Source: Sulfitobacter mediterraneus (GTDB lineage: Bacteria > Pseudomonadota > Alphaproteobacteria > Rhodobacterales > Rhodobacteraceae). Taken from it: DNA of 64,000 bases. Location of the stretch: assembly GCF_003054325.1 (NCBI RefSeq), contig NZ_QBKU01000006.1, forward strand, positions 62,001-126,000. Reading direction: 5' to 3'. The notes below the pieces were generated by a model. The model did not search any database and was not told where the DNA came from. It was given only the letters and a program-made list of their open reading frames with translations. How positions within the stretch are numbered: the first letter of the stretch is position 1; each line of letters opens with the position of its first letter. The translations under genes and the position numbers were made by a program. Positions 1-7,688 of the stretch are shown one piece after another.

Positions 1-2
1 GC

Positions 3-857
3 TATTTCCGTTGGCGGCAAGCGCCCTTTGCGCAGGAACAGATGCACAGCGGCTTGCTGAGGATCGACAGTGCAGACGCGCCGGGGCTGGACGAGGCCCG
101 CAGGGTCGCCGCCGAGATTGCCGAAGCGCCGGAGGTCTCTGCCGCGCAGGCACCGATTGCCCTGATCTTTGACTATGACGCCGATGCCGCTTGGGCGGTG
201 CAACCCCATGGCGCGGGGCTCAGTTATTTTGGGCTTGTGTTTGACACCTACAAGGCCTTGCGCCGTCTGGGGTTGTCAGTGGATATTCTGCCGCCCGGTA
301 CGCAGGATTTCAGCGGGTACAAAGTCATCGCCGCACCCGGCCTGATGCACATGCCTGAACCCTTGAAGATCGCTCTGTCGCAGACACAGGCACAGGTGGT
401 CTTGGGGCCGCGCAGCGGGGCGCGAGATGTGGATATGCGCATTCCTTTGCCGCTTCCGCCCGCAATTCCGGGGCTGGATGTGACTGTCGCGCGTGTGGAA
501 AGCCTGCGTGCCGACATGCCCAGACCATTGAAAAGTGGCGGCGCAATCACTGGCTATTGCGAGGAATTGGAAGGCAGTGCAGAGGTGCTGGAGCGCAGTG
601 AGGATGGCAATGCGGTGGTCTGCGCCACAGGGCATCTGCGCTATGTCGGGGCGTGGCTGGATCAGGCTGCGTTGAAACGGGTCATGGCTGCGGCCTGCGC
701 TGATGCGGGGCTGGATACATTGGACTTGCCGGATGCCGTGCGCGTGCGTGACACTGGCAATGAACGGTTCTGGTTCAACTACGATCTGCACGCCGCTGAC
801 GCCGAAGGGCGGCGATTGCCGCCCCTGTCTGTGTTGCGAGAAACCTTGCCGGACTAA
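3..857 (+). CDS. GH42 beta-galactosidase, C-terminal part (5' truncated by window)
   Basis: The reading frame is open from the left edge and begins inside the gene. The first residues, YFRWRQAPFAQEQMHSGLL, are the typical end of the GH42 catalytic barrel. About 270 residues of the trimerisation and C-terminal domains follow. The family hydrolyses terminal beta-galactosides in the cytoplasm. The ATG at 42 lies inside the conserved barrel motif, so I do not take it as the start. The stop overlaps the stop of the convergent hydrolase gene by four bases, leaving no room for a terminator. The catalytic glutamates are outside the window, so activity cannot be judged. Confidence 0.82.
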   Translation, partial: YFRWRQAPFAQEQMHSGLLRIDSADAPGLDEARRVAAEIAEAPEVSAAQAPIALIFDYDADAAWAVQPHGAGLSYFGLVFDTYKALRRLGLSVDILPPGTQDFSGYKVIAAPGLMHMPEPLKIALSQTQAQVVLGPRSGARDVDMRIPLPLPPAIPGLDVTVARVESLRADMPRPLKSGGAITGYCEELEGSAEVLERSEDGNAVVCATGHLRYVGAWLDQAALKRVMAAACADAGLDTLDLPDAVRVRDTGNERFWFNYDLHAADAEGRRLPPLSVLRETLPD

Positions 858-1735
858 AGCCCGTTCACTGGCACCTTGAGCATCGGATTACCGTCTTTGT
901 CTGTCGGCACTTCACCCGCACGCATATTTACCTGCAAAGACGGGATGATCAGCTTGGGCACGTCAAGCTGCTTGTCCCGCTCGGTACGAAACTTGATAAA
1001 CTCATCGCGGGTCTTGCCGCCGCCAACGTGAATGTTGTTGGCTTTCTGTTCGGCCACGGATGTTTCCCACATGATCGCGCGGCCATTGGGGCCGTAGTCG
1101 TGGCACATGAACAAGCGGGTCTCATCGGGCAGCGACAACACCTTTTGAATGCTATCGTAAAGCTGCCCTGCATCGCCGCCGGGGAAATCGGCACGGGCCG
1201 AACCGCCGTCGGGCATAAACAGCGTATCCCCGGCAAAGGCGGCATTGCCCATTACATGTACCATGCAGGCCGGTGTGTGGCCGGGCGTATACATGGCAAA
1301 GCCTTGCATATTGCCCACCATATAAGTGTCGCCATCCTTGAACAGTGCATCAAACTGCGAGCCGTCACGCTGAAACTCTGTGCCTTCGTTAAAGATCTTG
1401 CCGAAGGTGTCCTGAACCACAAGGATCTTTTCCCCCACGCCGATCTTGCCACCCAGCTTTTCCTGCAAATAGGGCGCAGCGCTTAGGTGGTCGGCATGCA
1501 CATGGGTCTCGATGATCCAGTCCAGCGTCAGCCCCCGCTCCGTGATCTCTTTGATCAGTGTGTCAGCGTGGTCATAGGTGATCCGCCCGGCGGCGTAATC
1601 GATATCCATCACACTGTCGATGATCGCGCAGTGATTGCTGCTAGGGTCTTTGACGATATAGGTGATCGTGTTGGTGGCCTCATCAAAATGGGCTGAGACG
1701 TCCGGCTTTACCGACAGATCAACGGGATAGGTCAT
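854..1735 (-). CDS. MBL-fold hydrolase, persulfide dioxygenase (Blh/ETHE1)-like
   Basis: This 293-residue metallo-beta-lactamase-fold protein has the metal motif THVHADHL near residue 78, a later TPGHTPACM histidine motif and AGDTLF, which supplies the bridging Asp. The length and motif spacing fit the stand-alone Blh/ETHE1-like group, which oxidises glutathione persulfide to sulfite. No rhodanese domain is fused. The next gene upstream encodes a DUF2892 membrane protein like the transmembrane part of YgaP. That pairing is common in sulfide-detoxification loci and supports the assignment. A Crp/Fnr regulator lies just beyond. The exact substrate is inferred from family and context. Confidence 0.8.
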   Translation of the reverse strand: MTYPVDLSVKPDVSAHFDEATNTITYIVKDPSSNHCAIIDSVMDIDYAAGRITYDHADTLIKEITERGLTLDWIIETHVHADHLSAAPYLQEKLGGKIGVGEKILVVQDTFGKIFNEGTEFQRDGSQFDALFKDGDTYMVGNMQGFAMYTPGHTPACMVHVMGNAAFAGDTLFMPDGGSARADFPGGDAGQLYDSIQKVLSLPDETRLFMCHDYGPNGRAIMWETSVAEQKANNIHVGGGKTRDEFIKFRTERDKQLDVPKLIIPSLQVNMRAGEVPTDKDGNPMLKVPVNGL

Positions 1736-1836
1736 AGGATAATCCTTGGTTTCTCGGGGTCAAATGCATGCGTGCCGCGTTCAGAGTAAACGCAGCACGG
1801 CAAAGCGCTCAAGGGGTTTGGCAAGGGACAGGCCAA

Positions 1837-2049
1837 TCAGAGTTTGCAGGTCCGGATGCCAAAAATCCGGTAAAGTGGGCAAAACCGCATCGCAGATGTG
1901 GCAATCAGTACCAGACCAACCACCACGGCAATCACCGTCGCGGTGCCGCTGGCAAACAGGGCCATATTCGACACAAATGGAAGGGCGATCAGAACCAGCC
2001 CCAAAACAATGCGCAATACGCGGTCGATTGATCCTACATTGGCAGTCAT
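1837..2049 (-). CDS. DUF2892 small inner-membrane protein
   Basis: This 70-residue protein has two hydrophobic helices, roughly residues 12-28 and 32-50. It ends in CPLYRIFGIRTCKL, the two-cysteine C-terminal signature of DUF2892 proteins and of the membrane part of YgaP. The start is preceded by a good GGAGAGATGAG ribosome site. The persulfide dioxygenase-like gene lies about 100 bases downstream on the same strand, so the two are probably co-transcribed. In related loci such proteins are linked to sulfane-sulfur handling at the membrane, but the molecular function is unknown. Confidence 0.8.
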   Translation of the reverse strand: MTANVGSIDRVLRIVLGLVLIALPFVSNMALFASGTATVIAVVVGLVLIATSAMRFCPLYRIFGIRTCKL

Positions 2050-2099
2050 CTCATCTCTCCTTTTTCAAGCGTTAACCCATCTTACCAGATGGCGCTGCC

Positions 2100-2120
2100 T
2101 GTCACGGTGACAATGTCACC
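2100..2120. promoter_or_regulatory. Overlapping palindromes upstream of the DUF2892/hydrolase genes
   Basis: Two perfect palindromes overlap here: TGTCACGGTGACA (2100-2112) and GGTGACAATGTCACC (2106-2120). They lie between the Crp/Fnr gene and the DUF2892 gene. On the minus strand a GTGACA and a TAAGAT 15 bases apart could act as -35 and -10, so the palindromes would cover the -35. The adjacent Crp/Fnr regulator is the obvious candidate to bind, but this is inference. Confidence 0.5.
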
Positions 2121-2134
2121 AAGGCCAAAGGAGA

Positions 2135-2815
2135 TTATCCCACGTGCCCCGCCAATTGTTCCAACGCGGCGCGATTGGTCATGGTGATGCTGCCCCGCCC
2201 CTGCGCGATCCAGCCGCGGCGCTGGTATTCTTGCAATTGCCGCGAGATCACCTCGCGGGCTGTGCCCAACTCGACCGAGAGTTTCTGGTGGGTCGTGGCG
2301 ACCTTGTCCGCGCCTTCGGATAGATCAATCAACCGGTCAGCCAAACGCACATCAAGCCGTTGAAAGGCGACCTCGTCAATCATCCGAAACAGATCGGTGA
2401 TCCGCTTGGAGAACGCCGCAAAGACAAAGTCACGAAAGGACTTGGATCGCGCCACCAAATCATCAAACACATCACGCGGCACCGCCGCCGCTTTCACCAC
2501 GGTCTCCGAAATCCCCTCAGCCGCGTAATCCTCATAGGCCAGCAAACAGGCAGTGGTCAGCACGCAGCTTTCTCCGGCGTGAATGCGGTACAGCACGATC
2601 TCGTGGCCGGTCTCAGACACTTGTTGCACCCGCACTGTGCCATCCAGAAGAAACAGCATATTCTCTGGCGACCGATCCGGCCCGAAAATCATCGTGTCTT
2701 TGGGCACATCGACAATTGCACTGCGGCTCAGCAAGGTCTGTTTGATCTCCGGCTCCAGCCGCGCCAGCCCGGCAAAGCGTTCGACCCAATCGATGGTCAG
2801 ATCTGTTTGCGCCAT
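2135..2815 (-). CDS. Crp/Fnr family transcriptional regulator
   Basis: This is a 226-residue protein. An N-terminal cyclic-nucleotide-binding-like barrel (about residues 15-135) is followed by a helix dimer interface and a C-terminal winged helix. The recognition region reads KLSVELGTAREVISRQLQEY. No N-terminal four-cysteine FNR cluster is present, so it is not a classical oxygen-sensing FNR. I chose the ATG at 2815, which has a purine-rich site upstream; an in-frame ATG at 2875 would add 20 unconserved residues. It lies upstream of the sulfur genes on the same strand, and overlapping palindromes sit immediately 3' of it. A role in controlling those genes is inferred. The ligand is unknown. 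Confidence 0.85.
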   Translation of the reverse strand: MAQTDLTIDWVERFAGLARLEPEIKQTLLSRSAIVDVPKDTMIFGPDRSPENMLFLLDGTVRVQQVSETGHEIVLYRIHAGESCVLTTACLLAYEDYAAEGISETVVKAAAVPRDVFDDLVARSKSFRDFVFAAFSKRITDLFRMIDEVAFQRLDVRLADRLIDLSEGADKVATTHQKLSVELGTAREVISRQLQEYQRRGWIAQGRGSITMTNRAALEQLAGHVG

Positions 2816-2896
2816 TGATCCCGTTCCCTTGCTCTGCTCAGGTCTATCTTGCCACTGCCAGCCACCCGGCGCCATGGGGCAACTTGCCCAGTTGGG

Positions 2897-3769
2897 TCAG
2901 GTGAACTTACGGAACAATTTGGTCTGGTCGAACATCTCTTCAAGCTCCTCCATACGCTCTTTTGTGTCGCCCCAGCTCAGGTTCTGAACCGCCGAGATCA
3001 TGGTTTCGGTCAGCAGCATGGTGGTCACCGCGCTGTCCCATGCGGAGGGCACGACAATTCGGCTCGACAGGCTGATGTCAGCCAACTGATGCACCGGAGA
3101 GCGCCATTGATCGGTAAACAGGATTATCTTGGCCCCCTGCGCATGGGCCATTTCCGCCAGCTTGAGCGTGTTGTTCTCGTAGCGGCGCACGTCATAGATC
3201 ACAAAGACGTCGCCTTCCTTCACATCCAAAAGGTAATGCGGCCATGTGTTTGACGTGGATTGGATGTGGGTGATCTTGGGGCGGATCACCTGCATGTGCA
3301 AAAACAGGTATTCCGCGAGCGTATGTGTGATGCGCCCGCCGACAATGTACAGGTGCCGCTGATCATCGGCCACCAGTGCGCAGGCTTCATCAAATCCTTT
3401 TGGGTCAATCTGGCCAAGGGTATGGCGGATGTTGTCGATCACCGCGTCGGTAAACCGATTGAGCATATGTTCTGACGGGGCATTCTCGGCCCAAGTGTCG
3501 TGCTTCTCGATCGGGTCTTTGGCTTTGGCCTTTAGCTCTTCGCGCAGCTCGGACTGAAAATCGGGATACCCTTTGAACCCCAGCTTTTGCACCATCCGCG
3601 CCACCGTGGGCACCGAAACATTGGCATCCTTTGCCAGCGCGGTGAGCGGGCCAAGCCCGGATGCGGGGTAATTTTCGAGGATGGAATGGGCCAACTGCCG
3701 CTCTGCGCGGGTCAGATCATCCAGCTTTTCCTGAATGCGATCTGAAATTGTCAGTGGTGCCTCAGACAT
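2897..3769 (-). CDS. RpiR-family regulator (HTH + SIS domain)
   Basis: This is a 290-residue protein. The N-terminal RpiR helix-turn-helix (about residues 1-80) contains ALAKDANVSVPTVARMVQKLGFKGY. A C-terminal SIS domain (about 130-260), which normally binds a phosphosugar or related ligand, contains the stretch LYIVGGR. The ATG at 3769 has a strong GGGAGGG ribosome site; the upstream ATG at 3832 would put 21 poorly supported residues first. The gene is divergent from the amidohydrolase-TRAP-ligase operon, so it is the likely local regulator. The intergenic dyad at 3799-3816 is its probable operator. RpiR-type proteins beside amine or amino acid catabolic operons can sense non-sugar ligands. 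Confidence 0.88.
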   Translation of the reverse strand: MSEAPLTISDRIQEKLDDLTRAERQLAHSILENYPASGLGPLTALAKDANVSVPTVARMVQKLGFKGYPDFQSELREELKAKAKDPIEKHDTWAENAPSEHMLNRFTDAVIDNIRHTLGQIDPKGFDEACALVADDQRHLYIVGGRITHTLAEYLFLHMQVIRPKITHIQSTSNTWPHYLLDVKEGDVFVIYDVRRYENNTLKLAEMAHAQGAKIILFTDQWRSPVHQLADISLSSRIVVPSAWDSAVTTMLLTETMISAVQNLSWGDTKERMEELEEMFDQTKLFRKFT

Positions 3770-3798
3770 AGTCACCCTCCCCTTTTGATTGATAATAT

Positions 3799-3816
3799 AA
3801 CAAATGAAACTTTGTT
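3799..3816. promoter_or_regulatory. Putative RpiR operator in divergent promoter
   Basis: AACAAA and TTTGTT form a perfect dyad separated by TGAAAC. A second, weaker dyad ACAATTTTGT lies at 3831-3840. A TTGACA -35-like hexamer overlaps its end (3840-3845) for the rightward operon, although the -10 is poor. The position between the RpiR gene and the operon makes it the best operator candidate. Confidence 0.45.
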
Positions 3817-3887
3817 GTGATATATTTTTCACAATTTTGTTGACAGAGTGCCCTGTCGCCGCTCAGTTTGGCCGTCATGGAGGCGTG

Positions 3888-4667
3888 ATGACGGACACAC
3901 AGAATCAAGAACAAACAGACGTTGTGCAGGTGGTTAACCCCGCGGCTGGCTCTTCTGTTGTGTTGGTCTGCGAACATGCCTCGCACTATATTCCCGATTG
4001 TTTTCATAATCTTGGCCTTTCGGGTGACGCTCTGACCAGTCACGCGGCCTGGGATCCCGGTGCGATGCCCGTGGCGCAGCGGCTGGCCGAACGGCTTGAT
4101 GCGGCGCTGGTGGCCAGCTGTATCTCGCGGCTTGTCTACGACTGCAACCGCCCGCCCGAAGCGCCAGATGCGATGCCGCCAAAAAGCGAGATTTTCGACA
4201 TTCCGGGCAACCTCAATCTGTCTCAGACCCAGCGCGATGCGCGCACCGAGGCCTATTACCTGCCCTTCCGCGATGCCGTGGCCAAGACCGCCGCGCAGGT
4301 GGCCGAGCCGGTGATCGTCACCATTCACAGTTTCACTCCGGTCTATCACGGCAAGACCCGTGCGGTTGAAATTGGCGTGCTGCATGACAGTGACACGCGG
4401 CTGGCTGATGCGATGCTGCAAAATGCGGCGGATCACACAAAAGCGGTGGTTGAGCGCAATGCGCCCTACGGCCCCGAACATGGTGTAACCCATACTTTGA
4501 AAGAACACGGTATCGCAGGCGGTCATATGAACGTGATGCTGGAAATCCGCAATGATCTGATCGACACGCCCGAGCGCCAGACAGCCATGGCCGATATGAT
4601 CGCCGAATGGATTTCAGACGCCTATAAATTGACCCAGGCAAAAGGGGCCGTGACATGCGTGGCGTAA
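3888..4667 (+). CDS. N-formylglutamate amidohydrolase family protein
   Basis: This 259-residue protein belongs to the N-formylglutamate amidohydrolase family (PF05013). It shows SSVVLVCEHAS, SRLVYDCNRPP, IHSFTP and MLEIRNDLI, which carry the expected zinc-binding Glu/His and substrate-arginine positions. The ATG at 3888 has GGAGG just upstream; the frame opens earlier at 3804 but without a ribosome site. The known reaction is N-formyl-L-glutamate to formate and glutamate, yet no histidine-utilisation genes are here. Followed by a TRAP transporter and a glutamine-synthetase-like ligase, it more likely cleaves a gamma-glutamyl or N-acyl amide intermediate. Its end overlaps dctQ by 13 bases. Confidence 0.85.
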   Translation: MTDTQNQEQTDVVQVVNPAAGSSVVLVCEHASHYIPDCFHNLGLSGDALTSHAAWDPGAMPVAQRLAERLDAALVASCISRLVYDCNRPPEAPDAMPPKSEIFDIPGNLNLSQTQRDARTEAYYLPFRDAVAKTAAQVAEPVIVTIHSFTPVYHGKTRAVEIGVLHDSDTRLADAMLQNAADHTKAVVERNAPYGPEHGVTHTLKEHGIAGGHMNVMLEIRNDLIDTPERQTAMADMIAEWISDAYKLTQAKGAVTCVA

Positions 4668-5224
4668 TGCGCGGCTATATCACTGCGGTGGACGCGGTGA
4701 ACTATCGCATGGGCCGGATTGCCATGTACGGCATCTTTGTCCTGATGGGCGTTCTGCTGTGGTCTTCGGTCAGCAAGACCTTTTTCCTGCCTTCGCTTTG
4801 GACGCTGGAAATGGCGCAGTTTGTGATGGTTGGCTATTACATCCTTGGCGGTCCCTATTCGCTGCAACTGGGATCGAACGTGCGGATGGATCTGCTTTAT
4901 GGTGGCTGGTCGCCGCGCCGCAAGGCATGGGTGGATCTGTTTACCGTGTTGCTGTTGATCTTCTATCTTCTGGTGCTGCTCTACGGCGCCATCAGCTCAA
5001 CCGCGTATTCGCTGGGCTATTGGAAGACAGAGCCGATTTCCTATCTCTTTGGCGTGATCACCGGCAGCGAAGAGGTGGGGCGTCTTGAGCGGTCTTCCTC
5101 CGTTTGGCGGCCCTATATGTGGCCCATCAAATTGGTGATGATCATCGGGTTCACACTGATGATCCTGCAATGCCTTTCCGAATTCTGCAAAGACGTGCTG
5201 CGCCTGAAAGGTGAAGAAATATAA
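4655..5224 (+). CDS. TRAP transporter small permease (DctQ-like)
   Basis: This 189-residue membrane protein has four predicted helices, at about residues 22-42, 50-70, 93-117 and 148-168. That is the usual DctQ topology. It contains the family-typical GPYSLQLGSNVRMDLLY between helices two and three. The C-terminal part, with an insert around residues 125-145, is longer than in minimal DctQ proteins. It starts inside the end of the amidohydrolase gene and its stop overlaps the dctM start (TAATG), indicating translational coupling. Confidence 0.9.
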   Translation: MRGVMRGYITAVDAVNYRMGRIAMYGIFVLMGVLLWSSVSKTFFLPSLWTLEMAQFVMVGYYILGGPYSLQLGSNVRMDLLYGGWSPRRKAWVDLFTVLLLIFYLLVLLYGAISSTAYSLGYWKTEPISYLFGVITGSEEVGRLERSSSVWRPYMWPIKLVMIIGFTLMILQCLSEFCKDVLRLKGEEI

Positions 5225-6549
5225 TGCCTTACGAGTTGATCGCCACGTTGATGTTTTCAACCATGATGCTGATGCTGCTGACCGGCCAGCGAGTGTTTGG
5301 TGCCATCGGGTTTATTGCCGTTGTTGCCGCTTTGCTGCTTTGGGGCGACAGGGGCGGCTTTGACATTGGCTTTGCCGCTGCGATGAAGCTGATGAAGTGG
5401 TATCCGCTTTTGACGCTGCCGATGTTCATTTTCATGGGCTATGTGCTGTCGGAATCCAAGATTGCCGACGATCTATACAAGATGTTCCATGTCTGGATGG
5501 GCGGCCTTCGCGGCGGCTTGGCCATTGGCACAATTGGCCTGATGGTTCTGATTTCGGCGATGAACGGGCTGAGCGTGGCAGGTATGGCCATCGGGGCCAC
5601 TATCGCCCTGCCGGAACTTCTCAAACGCGGATATGACAAACGCATGGTGACGGGAGTTATTCAGGCTGGATCGTCCCTTGGTATCCTGGTCCCGCCTTCG
5701 GTTGTTCTGGTGCTTTATGCGATGATCGCGCGGCAACCTGTGGGGCAATTGTGGCTGGCCGGTGTGGTGCCGGGGTTGATGATGGCCACGATGTTCATCG
5801 CCTATATCGCCATTCGGTGCCGGATTAACCCGTCGCTTGGTCCGGTGCTATCTGCCGAAGACCGCGATATGCCCCGCGATGAGAAACTGCGCCTGCTGCG
5901 CGCCGGTCTGCTGCCAATTATCATCTTTGCGGTGATGATGGTGCCTTTCGTGAATGGCTGGACCAGCCTCGTGGAAAGTTCTGCAATTGGCGCGTTGGCA
6001 GCATTTGTTGCCGCAGTGATCAAGGGGCGTATGACACGCGAGGTCTTTGAAAATTCGGTCCGCAACACGTTGGGTATCACGTGTATGTTCATGTGGATCA
6101 TCCTCGCCGCGCTGGCCTTTGGTGCGGTCTTTGACGGGCTGGGCGCGGTCAAGGCGATTGAGAACCTCTTTACCGAACAACTCAATCTCAGCCCGTGGAT
6201 GATCCTGATTCTGATGCAGCTCAGCTTTATTCTGATGGGCACCTTTCTGGATGACACAGCGATGCTGGTCATTGTAGCGCCGCTTTATGTGCCGCTGGTG
6301 GGGGCGCTTGGGTTTGATCTGATCTGGTACGGCATCCTGTATACCATCACCACGCAGATCGCCTATATGACACCGCCCTTTGGGTATAACCTGTTTTTGA
6401 TGCGTGCCATGGCACCGCCCGAGATTTCGCTGCGCGATATCTACGGGTCCATTACCCCTTTTGTGCTGGTGATGGTGCTGGCCCTGACCCTCGTGATGAT
6501 CTTCCCCGGATTGGCCACATGGCTGCCCGAGGTTGTCTACGGAAACTGA
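5224..6549 (+). CDS. TRAP transporter large permease (DctM-like)
   Basis: This 441-residue protein has about twelve hydrophobic segments. It shows DctM signatures such as LPMFIFMGYVLSES, an AGSSLGILVPPS loop and FLDDTAMLVIVAPL. It forms the sodium-coupled transport channel with DctQ and receives substrate from the periplasmic binding protein encoded next. It is fully overlapped with dctQ at its start and is followed 50 bases later by dctP. The substrate cannot be read from sequence. The downstream catabolic genes suggest a small organic amine or amino alcohol derivative. Confidence 0.93.
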   Translation: MPYELIATLMFSTMMLMLLTGQRVFGAIGFIAVVAALLLWGDRGGFDIGFAAAMKLMKWYPLLTLPMFIFMGYVLSESKIADDLYKMFHVWMGGLRGGLAIGTIGLMVLISAMNGLSVAGMAIGATIALPELLKRGYDKRMVTGVIQAGSSLGILVPPSVVLVLYAMIARQPVGQLWLAGVVPGLMMATMFIAYIAIRCRINPSLGPVLSAEDRDMPRDEKLRLLRAGLLPIIIFAVMMVPFVNGWTSLVESSAIGALAAFVAAVIKGRMTREVFENSVRNTLGITCMFMWIILAALAFGAVFDGLGAVKAIENLFTEQLNLSPWMILILMQLSFILMGTFLDDTAMLVIVAPLYVPLVGALGFDLIWYGILYTITTQIAYMTPPFGYNLFLMRAMAPPEISLRDIYGSITPFVLVMVLALTLVMIFPGLATWLPEVVYGN

Positions 6550-6599
6550 CAAACAAGAAGCCGGGCCAACCGGTGTAACCTTCAACAAGGAGAACGACC

Positions 6600-7631
6600 A
6601 TGACCACAAGACGTAAGTTTATCCAAGGGGCCGCCGTTGCGGGCCCGGCCGCGCTGGCCACGCCTGCGCTGGCGCAAAGCACAATCAAATGGCGGATGCA
6701 GACCTATGCCGGCGCCGCATTGGCCGCCGAGGTGATTGATCCGGCGATCAAGATGTTTAACCAGATCGCTGGCGACCGCATGCAGATCGAGCTGTTCTAT
6801 GCCGATCAGCTGGTTCCAACGGGCGAATTGTTCCAAGCGATGCAGCGCGGCACAATCGACGCGGTTCAATCCGATGATGACAGCATGGCATCCCCCACCG
6901 AAGTGACCGTGTTTGGCGGCTATTTCCCGTTTGGCTCCCGCTATAGCCTCGATGTGCCGGTGCTGTTCAACCAATACGGCCTGAATGAGATCTGGGACGA
7001 AGAATATTCCAAAGTTGGCGTCAAACATATCTCTGCTGGGTCTTGGGATCCGTGCCACTTTGCCACCAAAGATCCGATCAACAGCCTGGCTGATCTGAAG
7101 GGTAAACGCATCTTTACCTTCCCAACTGCGGGCCGGTTCCTGAGCCAGTTTGGCGTGGTTCCTGTGAACCTGCCATGGGAAGACATCGAAGTGGCCGTGC
7201 AAACGGGCGAGTTGGACGGGATCGCGTGGTCGGGCATCACCGAAGACTACACCGTTGGCTGGGCTGACGTGACCAACTACTTCCTGACCAACAACATTTC
7301 TGGCGCTTGGGCGGGATCGTTCTTTGCCAACATGGACCGCTGGAACGAGCTGCCCGAAGATCTGCAAACCCTGTTCCGGGTCTGCTGTGACCAGTCGCAT
7401 TACTATCGCCAGTGGTGGTATTGGGGCGGCGAAGCCAACCTGCGCGTCAATGGTGACAAGCTCAAGCTGACCACCATCCCGGACGAAGAATGGGCCACCG
7501 TCGAGAACGCCGCCCAGGAATTCTGGGAAGAGATCGCAGCAGAAAGCGACGTCAAACGCCGCGTTGTTGATATCTTCAAAAAGTACAACGCGGACATGGT
7601 CAAGGCTGGCCGTCCGTACCGTTACGGCTAA
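6600..7631 (+). CDS. TRAP transporter substrate-binding protein (DctP-like), Tat-exported
   Basis: This 343-residue protein begins with a twin-arginine signal (TRRKFIQG, then a hydrophobic stretch to ALA-Q at about residue 26). The mature part is a DctP-type periplasmic binding protein with LKGKRIFTFPTAGRFLS and VQTGELDGIAWSG motifs. Aromatic-rich stretches (QWWYWGG) occur near the C-terminus. AAGGAG lies just before the start. A strong hairpin follows the stop (7640-7666), which could protect this transcript end and raise binding-protein levels. Tat export of a TRAP binding protein is common in this bacterial group. Confidence 0.92.
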   Translation: MTTRRKFIQGAAVAGPAALATPALAQSTIKWRMQTYAGAALAAEVIDPAIKMFNQIAGDRMQIELFYADQLVPTGELFQAMQRGTIDAVQSDDDSMASPTEVTVFGGYFPFGSRYSLDVPVLFNQYGLNEIWDEEYSKVGVKHISAGSWDPCHFATKDPINSLADLKGKRIFTFPTAGRFLSQFGVVPVNLPWEDIEVAVQTGELDGIAWSGITEDYTVGWADVTNYFLTNNISGAWAGSFFANMDRWNELPEDLQTLFRVCCDQSHYYRQWWYWGGEANLRVNGDKLKLTTIPDEEWATVENAAQEFWEEIAAESDVKRRVVDIFKKYNADMVKAGRPYRYG

Positions 7632-7639
7632 AACAAACT

Positions 7640-7666
7640 GTAGGGTGGGGATACTCCCCACCTTAC
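7640..7666 (+). terminator. Intercistronic hairpin after dctP
   Basis: A 12-bp stem with one wobble pair (GTAGGGTGGGGA / TCCCCACCTTAC) encloses a TAC loop, nine bases after the dctP stop and about 20 before the ligase start. There is no T-tract, so it is more likely an mRNA-stability or partial attenuation element than a full terminator. Confidence 0.55.
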
Positions 7667-7688
7667 GCCTCTATCTGAAAGGGATCAC

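Noticed and set aside
6582..7661. A 359-codon open frame on the minus strand
   Set aside because: It is antisense to the TRAP binding protein gene, which has a good ribosome site, a Tat signal and conserved motifs.
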